Positions 11,283 through 22,072 of a stretch of 64,000 nt of DNA are shown here, in pieces; position 1 is the stretch's first letter; each line of letters starts with the position of its first letter. Source of the DNA: Rosa chinensis. Taxonomy: Eukaryota; Streptophyta; Magnoliopsida; Rosales; Rosaceae. The translations under genes were made by a program, and so were the position numbers. The notes under the pieces were generated by a model. The model was not told the origin of the DNA and ran no database searches. It was given only the letters and a program-made list of their open reading frames with translations. The stretch spans positions 12,772,501 to 12,836,500 of the forward strand of contig NC_037091.1 of the NCBI RefSeq assembly GCF_002994745.2, read 5' to 3'.

Positions 11283-11893
11283 TTAAAGCTTCAAGTCTTC
11301 ATAAATTCTTCCTAGCCTTGAAAGGTTGTTACCAACCCCCACAAGTTGCTGTTGGACTATCAAAGAGTCAGTCTCAACAATAGCTGGTTGCAAAGACCTA
11401 TCCACAATAAGATCAATAGCTGCCTTGCAAGTCAAAAGTTCTGCATGCTCAGCAGAAAGAAGGCCCCGCACCGGTTTACCCTCACATGGTAGGAATTGGC
11501 CAAGATTATCCCTCATCACTAAGCCAATTCCACCAGCGCTAGTTTCCGAAATAAAAGCTCCATATGTGTTTAGTTTTACAGAACCCAAAGGAGGTCTCTT
11601 CCAGCATATCCTGCCTGCATCCCTTCTAATACCACCAATACTCCTTGAGTTATGGAAAACAAAATCTTGGAGTCTAGAGACTGACATTAAAACAACATCA
11701 TTCACACCTCTAGTCTTTCCTTCCCAAACGTGGCAATTTCTTTCTTTCCAAACTCCCTATAACAAGAACAGTAACCAATCAAATTGATTAGCTGCTAACC
11801 TGTCTAAGCAAAATATAAGCCATTCCAGCACCCCCAAATTTGCAGACTCAGTTGTGAAACACACTTGAGCAATAGAAGAATTCGAACACAGAA
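11283..11893 (-). pseudogene. RNase H part of the inner LINE ORF2
   Basis: The 140-residue frame 11705-11283 has RPPLGSVKLNTYGAF (usual form PP...KLNVDGA), GGIGLVMRDNLGQFL, AEHAELLTCKAAIDLI and IVETDSLIVQQQL, in the order of a plant LINE RNase H domain. The first catalytic Asp of KLN-x-DGA is changed (KLNTYGA), so activity is unlikely. Upstream to 11894 the frame continues with WKERN..VWEG, interrupted by one TAG. The rest of ORF2 resumes at 14868, beyond the solo LTR. Confidence 0.85.
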
Positions 11894-12192
11894 CTCCCTG
11901 TGATGCTCCGGAAATTCGTATTTATTTTCCGAGAATTTTTCAGAATCTAATTTGTGGTTATTGGACGGTTTCGTGGCTCATGGACGGAGCGGAAGTGTTT
12001 CGGACGAATTATTATTCGAAGAATGTGGTTTTAGGGGGGTTGCAAAGTTTGACTTTTTATTCGTTGGGATTCTCTGAAAACTTCCCTCACGAGAGTTGTA
12101 GAGCGCGTCGATACGAGTTCGTGGACATATGGAACGCGTCAATCGGAGTTCGTATCAGAAAGTTATGGTCTGCGGAAGTTTTGGGAAAGTTC

Positions 12193-12200
12193 TATAAATA
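12193..12200 (+). promoter_or_regulatory. TATA box of the solo LTR
   Basis: TATAAATA, about 295 bp into the LTR, in the context TTCTATAAATAGGAGTTTCC. Marks the probable U3/R boundary about 30 bp downstream. Everything to 14862 would then be R-U5. Confidence 0.6.
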
Positions 12201-13370
12201 GGAGTTTCCACCTTTGGAAATTTACTATTTCCATTTTACTTTTACCATTCCGGAAAAAAATCAGAAACGCTCCGTTCTCTCTCCTCACCCACGATCGACC
12301 CGACCCGAACCCGGTATTCCGACCTAGTCGGAACTCCATTCTCTGGCGATCTCCGACCTTGAAATCTGCACAGATAGATTCGCCTCCCTTGTGCGGTCGT
12401 CTCTGTGGCAGCCTCTAGTGGCGATTCTCGGCGGAGAAAGTGCAGCAAGGAGGCGACTTTTTGGAGAAATCGGACCTGATCGGTTCTCCGATCTCCGAGG
12501 TCGGCGAGGCTTCAAACAAAGCTTGGGGAGCTCGCAGCAACCTCCTTGATCGATCCTTGGTGGTTGTTTGGATCAATTCACGTGAAACTTGGTTCAACTC
12601 GGATTGAACAGTAATCCACGGCTTGTGAGGTAGTTTTCGATCATTTATGCTTGTTTTCTGACTTCAAGCTTGTTATGAAAATTCACAAGCATACTTAGAT
12701 GAACAGCTTTAATGTTGGGAGTTTTGTGAAATATTGAGTTTTGGCCGGTGGCGGTGCGCCACAGCCTGTGGCGGCGTTCTGGTGGCTTTCCGGCCATGTA
12801 GGGAACTGTTTTTGGTATTATATATGTTCTACTCGTTGATATAAGCGTTTCGATATATAATATGCAAATTTTGGAGTTCGAATGGATTTGTTATGATTTT
12901 TACGGTTTCATACCGGTTGATTTATTCGATCTGTGAGGATCTGAGCGTCCGATCGACTTATGGTTTGGATACATAGATCGTGGAAGTGTTCCAGAGACTT
13001 TGGAAGGTCGCGGAAGTGGTTTCGCCTAAATTTGGCAATATCTTGAGATTTTGGTTCGATTTGGGGATTCGAACTTTATTAAATTGTGATTCGTTAACTG
13101 AATCAGAGCTGTAATTCCTTAGGTACGTGACGAGGTATTCTTTGGACAGCTATTTTGGGTGGTTCGGCTGCTTTGTTCTGTATTGAAGACGCAGCGGGAG
13201 TTTCGAGGTGAGTAATCTCACAAGGTTCATTAATGAACAGAATACCCTTATTGTTTTGAGAGTTATTTATTAACTGCAAACTATAGTTGGTATTAGTAGG
13301 CATTCCTGAGTGGATGACTACGTATATATATTTACGTGAAATATATATGTTTTGGTGGTTTGTGGATTTA

Positions 13371-13792
13371 TGAAAATAATATGCATGGAATGATGCTTTT
13401 TATTGTTTTGTGTTATGGCTTTTCGGAAAACAATGATTATGGAAATGTTGATTTCGATCGTTTTCAAAAGCGTTGCGATTTGTGTAACATTTTGGGTCCA
13501 GTGTGACTCTTTTAATGTTTTGCTCCAAGGGACTGTGCGGCCCGAGGAACGAAGGTCTATGACCTTGGGAAAAGCGTTGAGATTTGTGTATGAAAACAAT
13601 ATGCATGGATTGATTCTCTTTTATTGTTTTGTGTTATGGCTTTTCGGAAAACAATGATTATGGAAATGTTGATTTCGATTGTTTTCAAAAGCGTTGTGAT
13701 TTGTGTAACATTTTGGGTCCAGTGTGACTCCTTTAATGTTTTGCTCTAAGGGACTATGCGGCCCGAGGAACGAAGGTCTATGACCTTGGGCA
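13371..13792 (+). repeat. Two-copy 220-bp tandem duplication in the solo LTR
   Basis: Copy 1 starts at 13371 (TGAAAATAATATGCATGG), copy 2 at 13591 (TGAAAACAATATGCATGG). They share TTGTTTTGTGTTATGGCTTT and on to GTCTATGACCTTGGG, with few differences. Each contains the small perfect inverted repeat TTTTCGGAAAA. Confidence 0.9.
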
Positions 13793-13924
13793 GAATATCA
13801 GGTAATCACGTCTTTGGCCGGACAAGTGGTTACGTTTCAGTTAGAGCTCTAATATGTCTGCCATATAGGTAATTCATTGGGTAACGGGAATTGGTTATTG
13901 ATAACTCATGACATTACATGTTTT

Positions 13925-14401
13925 TAGGGAACAAGGTGTGAGTTGCTTCTTTATTAATGGTTTTTAAGGGACAAGGTGCAAGTTGTTTTCCTTATTAACG
14001 ATTTGATAGAAATCAAGGTGTGAGTTGCTTTCTATAGTACGATTATGGTACATTTGATAGAATTCAAGGTGTGAGTTGTTTTCTATGTTTTATTGATAGA
14101 AATCAAGGTGTGAGTTACTTTCTATGGTACGATTATGGTATATTTGATAGAAATCAATGTGTGAGTTGCTTTCTATGGTACGATTATGGTACATTTGATA
14201 GAATTCAAGTTGTTAGTTGTTTTCTATGTTATATTGATAGAATTCAAGTGTGGGTTGTTTTCTGTGGTACGATTTTGGTACAATTGATAGGAACTAAGGA
14301 GTGAGTTGTTTTCTATGTTTCGATTTGAAAGGAAATTAAAGTGTGAGTTATTCTGCTTTATTTCGTGTTTTAAGGAATCAAAGCGTGAGTTGTTTTCCTT
14401 A
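13925..14401 (+). repeat. Array of ~11 hairpins with a conserved loop and varying stems
   Basis: Units alternate at about 39 and 51 bp. Each centres on a loop close to TCAAGGTGTGAGTTGC. Flanking stems differ between units but still pair: TAAGGGA/TTCCTTA (13965-13994, one wobble), ATAGAAA/TTTCTAT (14006-14035, 14096-14125, 14147-14176), ATAGAA/TTCTAT (14057-14086, 14198-14227), ATAGAA/TTCTGT (14237-14265, wobble), ATAGGAA/TTTCTAT (14287-14316, wobble), TAAGGAA/TTCCTTA (14371-14401). The unit near 14327-14360 is degenerate. Loop length is 16-18 nt. The longer units carry an extra GGTACGATTATG. Confidence 0.8.
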
Positions 14402-14867
14402 TTTCTTGTGTGAATTGTGTTAACTGTTTTGAGTTACTCATACGGACTGCAAAAACTTATCGGGTTTGTTGTGTGACAACCCGGTACACTATTCAAACGG
14501 TGTAGGGGTTAATCATGCAGGTTAGGATAATCGGTGCTGAAGTTGAGGTAGAGCCTTTGCAGCTTTACGGTAGGAAGCCATTTTTATAACTTTACCGTTG
14601 ATAAGGACTTCCGTTGTAGTAAACTCTGAGGAGCATTTACATTTTATTTTGTTGTTGACAATTTAATTCGTAAGCTTATGTAATATATGACTCTATGGAG
14701 TGGGTCAATATTGACATAGTAGGTTCAGGGTATCAATATGTACTTGGGTTAAAAGGAAAAAAAGTTTATAGGTATTTTGTATTGATGGCTGAACGTTCAC
14801 ACATATATAATTATGGAATTGTATATCGATTTTTATTTGTGTTAAAAATCAGGGGCGTGACACTCCC

Positions 14868-17800
14868 CTTGAAAACGGACAGTCTCTACATAAATGTAGA
14901 GTTGATTCCATCATCCCAATGCAAAGAACACACAGTTGTGATTCAATGACAACATGTTTGGCTACAAGTCTTGTTAGACTTGGAAGAATATTGTGGCAAA
15001 TTTTCCATACATGCACCTTAGCCGAGCTTGGAATATTAGCCTGCCATATCTTCTTCCAAAATTGAGATGTCACATTCTCCAAATTCCTGGCCTCTCCAAA
15101 GAAGTGGAGAAAGTATATCTATATGCTGTCTTTACTGAGAACTCCCCTTTCTTCTCCAACCGCCAAGCCACTTTGTCATTAACTAATTGCCTAGACAAAG
15201 GAATGTTTAAAATTGCTTCAGCCCCTTCCTGAGCAAAAATAGCTCGGATTTTACCTTCATCCCATCTACCCGGTTCATGTAGCAGTTCATTAACAGTCAT
15301 ATTCTCATTAACAAGAGGCAATCCTATATTGGGAACCAAAGCAGATATACCTGAAACCCAATTATCAGACCAAACTTTGACAGATTCACCAGTACCAATC
15401 TGCCAATAAGTCCCGGCTTTAAGCAATTCTCTAGAAGCAAAAATGCTTCTCCATGAGTATGATGGGGCGCTGTGAACAGGAGCCATCCAAAACGAGCTCC
15501 CAGGAAAGTAACGAGCCTTGTAGACTCTAGCAATTAAAGATTCATGATCATTAGCAATCCTCCAAGCTTGTTTCGCTAACATAGCCATATTAAACTCAAT
15601 GAGACTCCGTAAACCAAGTCCTCCTTCTTCTTTAGGATGGCAAAGAGACCCCCAAGCTTTCCAGTGAATTTTTCTTGTGTCTTCGGTGCTTCCCCACCAG
15701 AATCTAGCACACATCTATTCTAGGTCTTCACAAAAAATTTTGTCAGCTGAAACACACTCACTGTGTAAGTTGGAAGAGCTTGAGCGACAACCCTAATTAA
15801 AATGTCTTTACCTGCACCACTAACCATCTTCCCCTGCCAATTCTTTAACTTCTTGGCCAAGTTATCCTTGATATATTGGAATGTCGCCATTTTCTTTCGG
15901 CCCGCATAAGTTGGGAGACCTAGATACCGCTCATGTGAATCCACAACTTCCACCCCCATATAAGAAGCAATTTCTCCCTGTAAATCTTCATGAACATTTT
16001 TACCAAAAATAATTGAACTTTTATCAAAGTTCACTAATTGACCTGAGGCTTTGCCATATGTTTCTATAACATCTTGGATCTCATAACACACATCCAAAGA
16101 GGCCTGAGCATACAACATGCTATCGTCTGCAAAGAGTAAATGATTAACAAGAGGAGCTCCATAACATACCTGAATCCCTGGGAGTTACCCTAGCCTTTGT
16201 TTCTGCTGCAATAAGGAGGAAAAACCTTCGACACCCAGTAGAAACAAGTAGGGTGACAAAAGATCACCCTGTCTCAAGCCTCTACTCGATATGACAAGTC
16301 CTCTAGGTTTACCTCTGATAAAAAAAGAAAACCGTACCAAGCATACACACTGCATAACCAAGTCAATCCACATCCTTGTGAATCCAAAACGTTCCATCAC
16401 CTTTCGGCGAAATAGCCACTCCATTCTGTCATAAGCTTTGCTTAAATCCAATTTCAACGCCATATGACCATCGTTTCCTTCCCTCTTATTATGTACAAAA
16501 TGAGCAATCTCATTAGCAACAAGAATGTTATCAGTGATCAACCGACCAGGCATAAAAGCACTTTGAAATGGTGAAATTATATCAGGAAGCAAAACTTTGA
16601 GCCTGTTAGCAATTGCCTTAGAGCAAATCTTGTAAAGGACGTTACACAGAGCAATAGGTCTCAAGTCTGACATGCTTTCAGGATTATTGACTTTCGGAAT
16701 CAAACATATGTGTGTAAAGTTGACATGTTTTAAGAGTATACCAGTATGTAAAAAATCCTGAACAACGTACAGCAGTTACATCCTTCCCAATTACTTCTCA
16801 ATAATGTTGAAAAAATAGTGGGGGCATACCATCTAGACCAGGCGATTTTGTGGGATACATCTGGAATAAAGCACAATGAATTTCTTCCTCAGTATACTCA
16901 CCACGAAGTTGAGCATTCATTGTTGGCGTCACACTGGGTTGAATAGCTTCCAAAATAGTGTTCATAGCCGCCATATCAACCAAAGAAGCTGTGATCATCT
17001 TTGCAAAGTAGGATGTAACAATATGCTCAACCCCATCATCGTCCTCATACCAAACACCCTGCTCATCATATAAACAATGAATTGCATTTTTTTTCGTTTC
17101 CTAGTAGCTGCCTTGCGGTGAAAGAATCCAGTGTTTCTGTCCCCTGCTTTCAGCCAAGTCACCTTGGCTCTTTGTCTCCAAAATGCTTCTTCCTGAGAGA
17201 GAAGAGTTTCAAGTTTGTTCATCAGCATCCTCTTCTCATCCTGAATAGAAGTAGTAGTCAAGGAATCCAAGAGTTCTGCCAACCTGGCCCGAACCCCCAA
17301 CCTGGCCCGAACCCCCAACATCTGCTGCTGCCTAAGTGTGAAGGGGTTTTTCTGCCATTTATCCAATGCAATCCGGGTATGAACTAACTTTTTAACAACC
17401 TGGAACATTGGGACTCCTTAGAACTCTACTTGCCAGCTTGTTTTTACCAACGGGTCACAATCCTTATGTTGCAGCAAAAAAGATTCAAATTTGAACCTTT
17501 GATGCTTAGGTCGTTTTGGGATTGGCACTTCACTTGCCTGAAGAAGAATCAGTATATGGTCTGAATCACTAGGCGGGAGGTGAGTAAGCTTTGCATAACC
17601 AAACACATCAAGCCAGGAAGGAGTGCAAACTGCACGGTCTAGACGCAGATGAGTTTTTGCATTCCACCATGTAGCCTTTGAACCCTGAAAGAGGAGATCG
17701 AGTAGATCACAGTACCCCAACGCCTCTCTAAACCCCCGCATTTGCCTTTCAGCCCTAGGTGGACCATCAATCTTTTCCCCGTTATTTAGAATCTTGTTGA

Positions 17801-18239
17801 AATCCCCAATGATTACCCATGGTAGCGAGTCTGAGTCACCCAAGTCTTTTAACAACTGCCATGAGCGATCACGCTCAGCAGTACGAGCGTAACCATAAAA
17901 ACCCATCATGCGCCATCGAGGTTCCCCAAGCCCGCCTTGAATCATAGCATCGATATGATGCGCTGATCATGTGCGAACTTGTAGATCAATCTCAGCACTC
18001 CAGAAAATAGCCAGACCTCTTGCCTGACCATCACTAAGAACCTCCTTCGAATTGGAAAACCCTAAAGCCTGATGCAGCGACTTGAAAGCCTCCATCTTGC
18101 GTATCTTTGTTTCACATAGAAACATGATTTGGGGCTTGTTTTGGGAAATCAGATCCTTTAACGCCCTAGTAGTAGTGTCATTGCAGATACCCCTGCAATT
18201 GCAACTGAGAATGTCCATTGAAAATGGTAGAAAAGCCAT
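14868..18239 (-). pseudogene. Endonuclease, reverse transcriptase and zinc-binding part of the inner LINE
   Basis: From an ATG at 18239: MDILSCNCRGICND and FLCETKIRKME (APE-type endonuclease), IIGDFNKIL at ~17800, then reverse transcriptase with CNVLYKICSKAIANRLK, PGRLITDNILVANE, LKLDLSKAYDRMEW and RQGDLLSPYLFLLGVE (16700-16200). The active-site strand reads LLFADDSMLYAQ on the minus strand around 16100. KYLGLP appears as RYLGLP, followed by WGS and WIPSSAKVHVWK zinc-binding segments to 14868. At least five frame breaks separate the pieces. The short leader shares a 16-mer, CTCTGCTAGGGTTTGC, with the LINE at 49137-49152. Confidence 0.9.
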
Positions 18240-18613
18240 CTCTCTAGAAATCTAGAAAGCAAACCCTAGCAGAGCAGCTCGGTCAGTATAACAAAAAGGA
18301 TGGCTCTCACACACATTAAAATATAGATAAAAAAGTGTGAGGTTTAATACAATACATATTAGATGGTTTCTAACTTTATTCTTGTTTTAACTTTATTCTT
18401 ATTTTAAATGAGGATGCATGTATAGAAATTTATTGTGTTTATAATTATAGAATCATATAAGGAAGATATGATTATTATTATTATTTTTCTTTTAATATAT
18501 AGATGTCTATTTTGGTCATTTAATCTATCTATAAAATCTGATTTGAAATATAAAATAATAGGGATGTGTATGAAGTAGTTTGAGGTGTGTATTTAAAATT
18601 TCTCTTGTTGTTT

Positions 18614-19155
18614 CAGTCCTAATATTGCACCTGATTATATTGACTTTATCAGCTCCTTCTTGGGAATCTTGGTAGTTGATTGTCATGAAAAATACTTGGG
18701 TTTGCCAACCATGGCAGGGAGAAATAAAAGATCTCTTTTTAAGTCTGTGTGGGATAGAGTTTGGCACAAAGTGTCTGGTTGGAAGGAAAAGTTATTATCT
18801 CAGGCAGGAAAAGAGATTCTTCTGAAGTCAGTTGTCCAAGCTATTCCTTCATACTCAATGAGTGTCTTTCGGATGCCTTTATATTTATGTCATGATTTAT
18901 CAGGTTTATCAGCCAGGTTTTGGTGGGGCAGGAGAAAAGGTAGGAAGGGTATTCATTGGTTAATATGGAGTAAACTTTGCTGGAATAAATTACAAGGAGG
19001 ATTGGGTTTTAGAGAATTTGTGGACTTTAATCAAGCTCTTCTGGCTAAAGAAGCATGGAGGTTACTTTCATTTCCGGATTCCTTGGTGGCTCAGATTTAC
19101 AAAAGTCGCTATTACCCACACACTTCTTTCTTAAACGCACCTGTTGGCAGATCAC
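18614..19155 (+). pseudogene. Outer LINE ORF2, end of reverse transcriptase
   Basis: Opens in mid-domain: FSPNIAPDYIDF, then VVDCHEKYLGLPTMAGRNK, WKEKLLSQAGKEILLKSVVQ, SARFWWG and KLCWNKLQGGLGFREFVDFN, all in the family order. Stops at the solo LTR inserted at 19156. After removing the LTR and one ATCAC the frame runs on as NAPVGRS-PFLIWRSVLWG. Confidence 0.9.
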
Positions 19156-20824
19156 TGTTAGCATTAAAGCCACCCTCAAGTGCAAGAGGTACAAGTTATA
19201 GAATAGGGGATGGAGTAAGGATGTCGAACCCACGAGGATTGGTAAATCCTTTCCTAGCAAGGGAAAACCTAAGGAAAAACTAGAAGAATATGCAAATGTA
19301 CAATCACAAACAAAGGCTCACAAGTGAACCAAAGTTCATGGTGAGTATGTGCAAGATGGTGTGTAGAGATTTGATTTTGAATTTGAGATTGGTTTCTATT
19401 CAAATTGAAACAATGAAAGCAAGTAATATAAACTAAGCTAAACAAAACAAGTTATTATCAAATGGATGGGAGTTAGGGCATCGGGTTTCACCTTTTGCCT
19501 CCCTTGCAAGCATTAAAGCAATTGAATATAAATGATGCAAAGCTAATTGTCCAACTACCCTCTTAGCATCCGGATAGGACTACTAGGCTTAAACCCCTTT
19601 CATTTTATTAACTCTAACCGGATAAGTCTAGAGCTAACTACTTAGAGACAAATTCAATTACCGGATAGGTCTCAATCCTTTGCCCCTAAATGCATAAAGC
19701 TTAGAGTTTAGGTAACCAAGCAAGCAAACCAATCCTATCTCTAGGTGATTTTAGCTCACTACCCTCACATGCACACATGATGTGCTTTCATGCTCCTTTT
19801 TGCCTAAAGGTAATCAATCTCTAGGAAAAACTTCATGTCATGGCAAACACATAACTCAAATTGATTAAGTCTAAGTAATGCGTTCAACTATTAACTTAGC
19901 ATGTGAGAATGACAACATGAATTTGCATCAATTTATAAACAAAAGCATCAATACAAGCAAGTTTGGCTAGGGCTTTCAACCCTAGCCCTAACTAGTTGAC
20001 TACTCACACATAGCTAGATACACAAGTTTCAACATTCTATTAAACATCAAATACATAAAGAGATAGAGAGTAAATGGTGACTATTGATGATGCCGAAAGA
20101 GGTGGTGGAGATGGGTCTCCGAGAACATGATGTGGTGGTAGTCACCTCCTTCTCCTTGCTCCAATCTATTGATATTGGTAAGAATAATGAAATTTGGGAT
20201 CTCTAGGATGAGTTGTGGTGTTGAGTGGTGGAGGAAATGGAGGTTGTAGTGGAGGAAAATGGAGGTTTTAGAGGTGGAGATGGTGGTTTTAGTGGTGGAA
20301 ATGGTGGTGTCTTCTCTAGAGAGAAAATTGATCTTGGATAGGATGAAGATGATTGAATGGAGTCAAGAATGCTGAATAATTCCTCTTTGGCCTCTCTTTG
20401 ATAAGTTATGTGTCCCAAAGTGTGCAAGAGATGCTCTTACACCATTGTCCCCCAAATGGTCCCAAATTGGCAAGGTGATAAAAGGACAAGGTGTAGGGAG
20501 ATATTTGAATTTCAAGTGATGGGAGATTCTCACCACCATGGTCCTCCTTTGCTGGAGAAAAGACTCTCCATGAGTGGCGGCTCGCAGGAAAAGTTTGCCG
20601 GAAAAGTCGCCGAAAAAGTCGATTTGCAATTTTCTTCCAATCTCTGTGTCTTCTTCCCCTAGCTTCAAATCTCCACATTTCAAGCCTCAAATAGTCATTT
20701 TATTCTCAATGCAAGGTTTCCTAAAAATAAAAGGAAATGGATTAAAAAGGGTAAAATAGCATGGAAGACAAATCAATTTTCATAATTATGGGGCACAATT
20801 GCATAAGTAATTTGTGACTCAACA
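19156..20824 (+). mobile_element. Solo LTR of 1,669 bp in the outer LINE
   Basis: Begins TGTTAGCATTAAAGCCACCC and ends ...TTTGTGACTCAACA, with ATCAC directly repeated at 19151-19155 and 20825-20829. Excision in thought restores the LINE reading frame, which confirms both limits. The interior has no coding frame I trust. Orientation is undecided and family unknown. Confidence 0.9.
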
Positions 20825-22027
20825 ATCACCCTTTTTGATTTGGAGGTCCGTTCTATGGGGAATAGAACTCCTTGTTTCTGGTCTAAGATGGAAAGTAGGG
20901 GATGGCAGATCAATCTCAATCTATAGAGATGCTTGGGTACCGTTACCTCATTTCTTTCGTAACCAATCTCCACCTGGTATTTTCTTCAATTCTTGTGTTT
21001 CTACTCTCTTTGGTGTTGATGGTGGTTGGAATTATGATTTGATCATACAAATTTTTTGGACTTCGGAGGTTGAAGCAATATTGTCCATTCCTTTATCCAT
21101 TTCCCCATCCCCGGATGTGTTATGTTGGCACTATACCAAGAATGGCATCTATACAGTAAAGAGTGGATACAAACTGATTGTACAGAAGAGAGATTGGCAA
21201 AGTGGTGAGGAGGCCAACTCTACATCACAAGATAACATCATTTGGAGATGCATTTGGAGACTTAAAATACCGGCTGCAGCTAGAATTTTCTTTTGACGAG
21301 CTTTAAATGACATTTTTCCTTGTGCTTTCAACCTCCACAAGTGACATCTCCTTTCAACTCCAATTTGCTCTCGCTGCCACTTATTTCCTGAAACAACAAT
21401 TCATGCTTTGTGGTATTGTTCTAAGGCTAAGGAAGTCTGGAAGCTCTCCCCTTTTTGCAAGTCAGTTGGCAGTTGGAAGCATGGCTCTTTCAAGGACCTA
21501 TTTCAGTACGCAACTTCTGTTTTATCAACATCAGAACTTGTTCTTGTGGTTTGTTTGTGTCGGCGCATCTGGCAGGCCAAAAATGAAGAGTTTTTCCAAA
21601 ATAAGCTTGTAGCTGCTCACACTCTACTATCCCAGGTTCTTTCCTTTCTTGCTAAATTCATCTTCTCTAATATTGCTCAACCATATCAGACTTCCCCTGT
21701 GCCTAGATGTGATGGTTGGGACTCCAGGTCATCTCTCAAGTGGGCTTTCATTTCTCTAACATCATCCTTGAATCTGATTCACTATCTGTGATTAATGATC
21801 TTAACAAGGAGGACTCTGATTTGTCTCTTGAAAGTTGTTTAGTAGAAGAGGTGAAGGATTTGTTTCACCTTTTCAATTCAGTTGTTTGTACATATTGCCA
21901 TAGGAAGTGTAATCAGGCAGCGCATATGTTAGCTAGGAAAACGCTTTTGTTTCTTGCATTTCAAGGTTGGGTAGAGGATGAGCCACAATGGCTCTCCGAT
22001 GTACTTGCTACTGATGTATGTATCTAA
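20825..22027 (+). pseudogene. Outer LINE ORF2, zinc-binding and RNase H remains
   Basis: IWRSVLWGIELLVSGLRWKV and GDGRSISIYRDAW are followed by NIIWRCIWRLKIPAAARIFF, a stop, then CSRCHLFPETTIHALWYC (C-x2-C...H..C zinc-binding pattern) and the late RNase H segment ILESDSLSVINDLNKED...RKCNQAAHMLARK. The first half of RNase H (the KLNVDGA block) is missing, so an internal deletion near 21700 is likely in addition to stops. Confidence 0.85.
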
Positions 22028-22072
22028 GTTGCTTAATAATATGCAATTTTTATTCTAAAAAAAAAAAAAAAA

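Larger units (their letters stand above)
11899..14862 (+). mobile_element. Solo LTR of 2,964 bp inserted in the LINE
   Basis: Starts TGTGATGCTCCGGAAATTCG and ends ...AGGGGCGTGACA, flanked by CTCCC on both sides (11894-11898 and 14863-14867). A single LTR with a clean 5-bp duplication and no PBS, coding region or polypurine tract is a solo LTR, left by recombination between two LTRs. Removing it with one CTCCC joins the LINE frames in register across the site, which confirms the limits. Length suggests Ty3/gypsy. It has a promoter at 12193 and two tandem-repeat blocks. Confidence 0.92.
11070..18357 (-). mobile_element. LINE (L1 type) with 17-bp TSD, split by a solo LTR
   Basis: Lies on the minus strand with its A-tail at 11080-11070. 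ATTAGATGGTTTCTAAC is duplicated perfectly at 11053-11069 and 18358-18374, as expected for target-primed reverse transcription. The body without the LTR is about 4.3 kb: a short leader, endonuclease, reverse transcriptase, zinc-binding domain and RNase H. No ORF1 is present. Several frame breaks mean it is inactive. Confidence 0.9.
10453..18604. mobile_element. Mutator-type MITE, split by a LINE
   Basis: Left end GAGAAGTTTTAAATACACAC and right end, reversed, GAGAAATTTTAAATACACAC. TTGTTGTTT is duplicated perfectly on both sides (10444-10452 and 18605-18613). Nine-bp duplications mark Mutator-like elements. Without the inserted LINE the element is about 0.85 kb (10453-11069 plus 18375-18604), AT-rich, with no open frame. 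Confidence 0.85.
10420..22072 (+). mobile_element. 5'-truncated LINE (L1 type), later split by insertions
   Basis: Coding remains at 18614-19155 (end of reverse transcriptase), 20830-21700 (zinc-binding region) and 21716-22027 (C-terminal RNase H), then an A-tract at 22058-22072. The first codon after the MITE (18614) is mid-domain, so the truncated 5' end must lie left of 10444; I place it near 10420. 'CTA(n)C' at both limits could be a TSD but is low complexity. Internal stops show it is dead. Confidence 0.65.
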
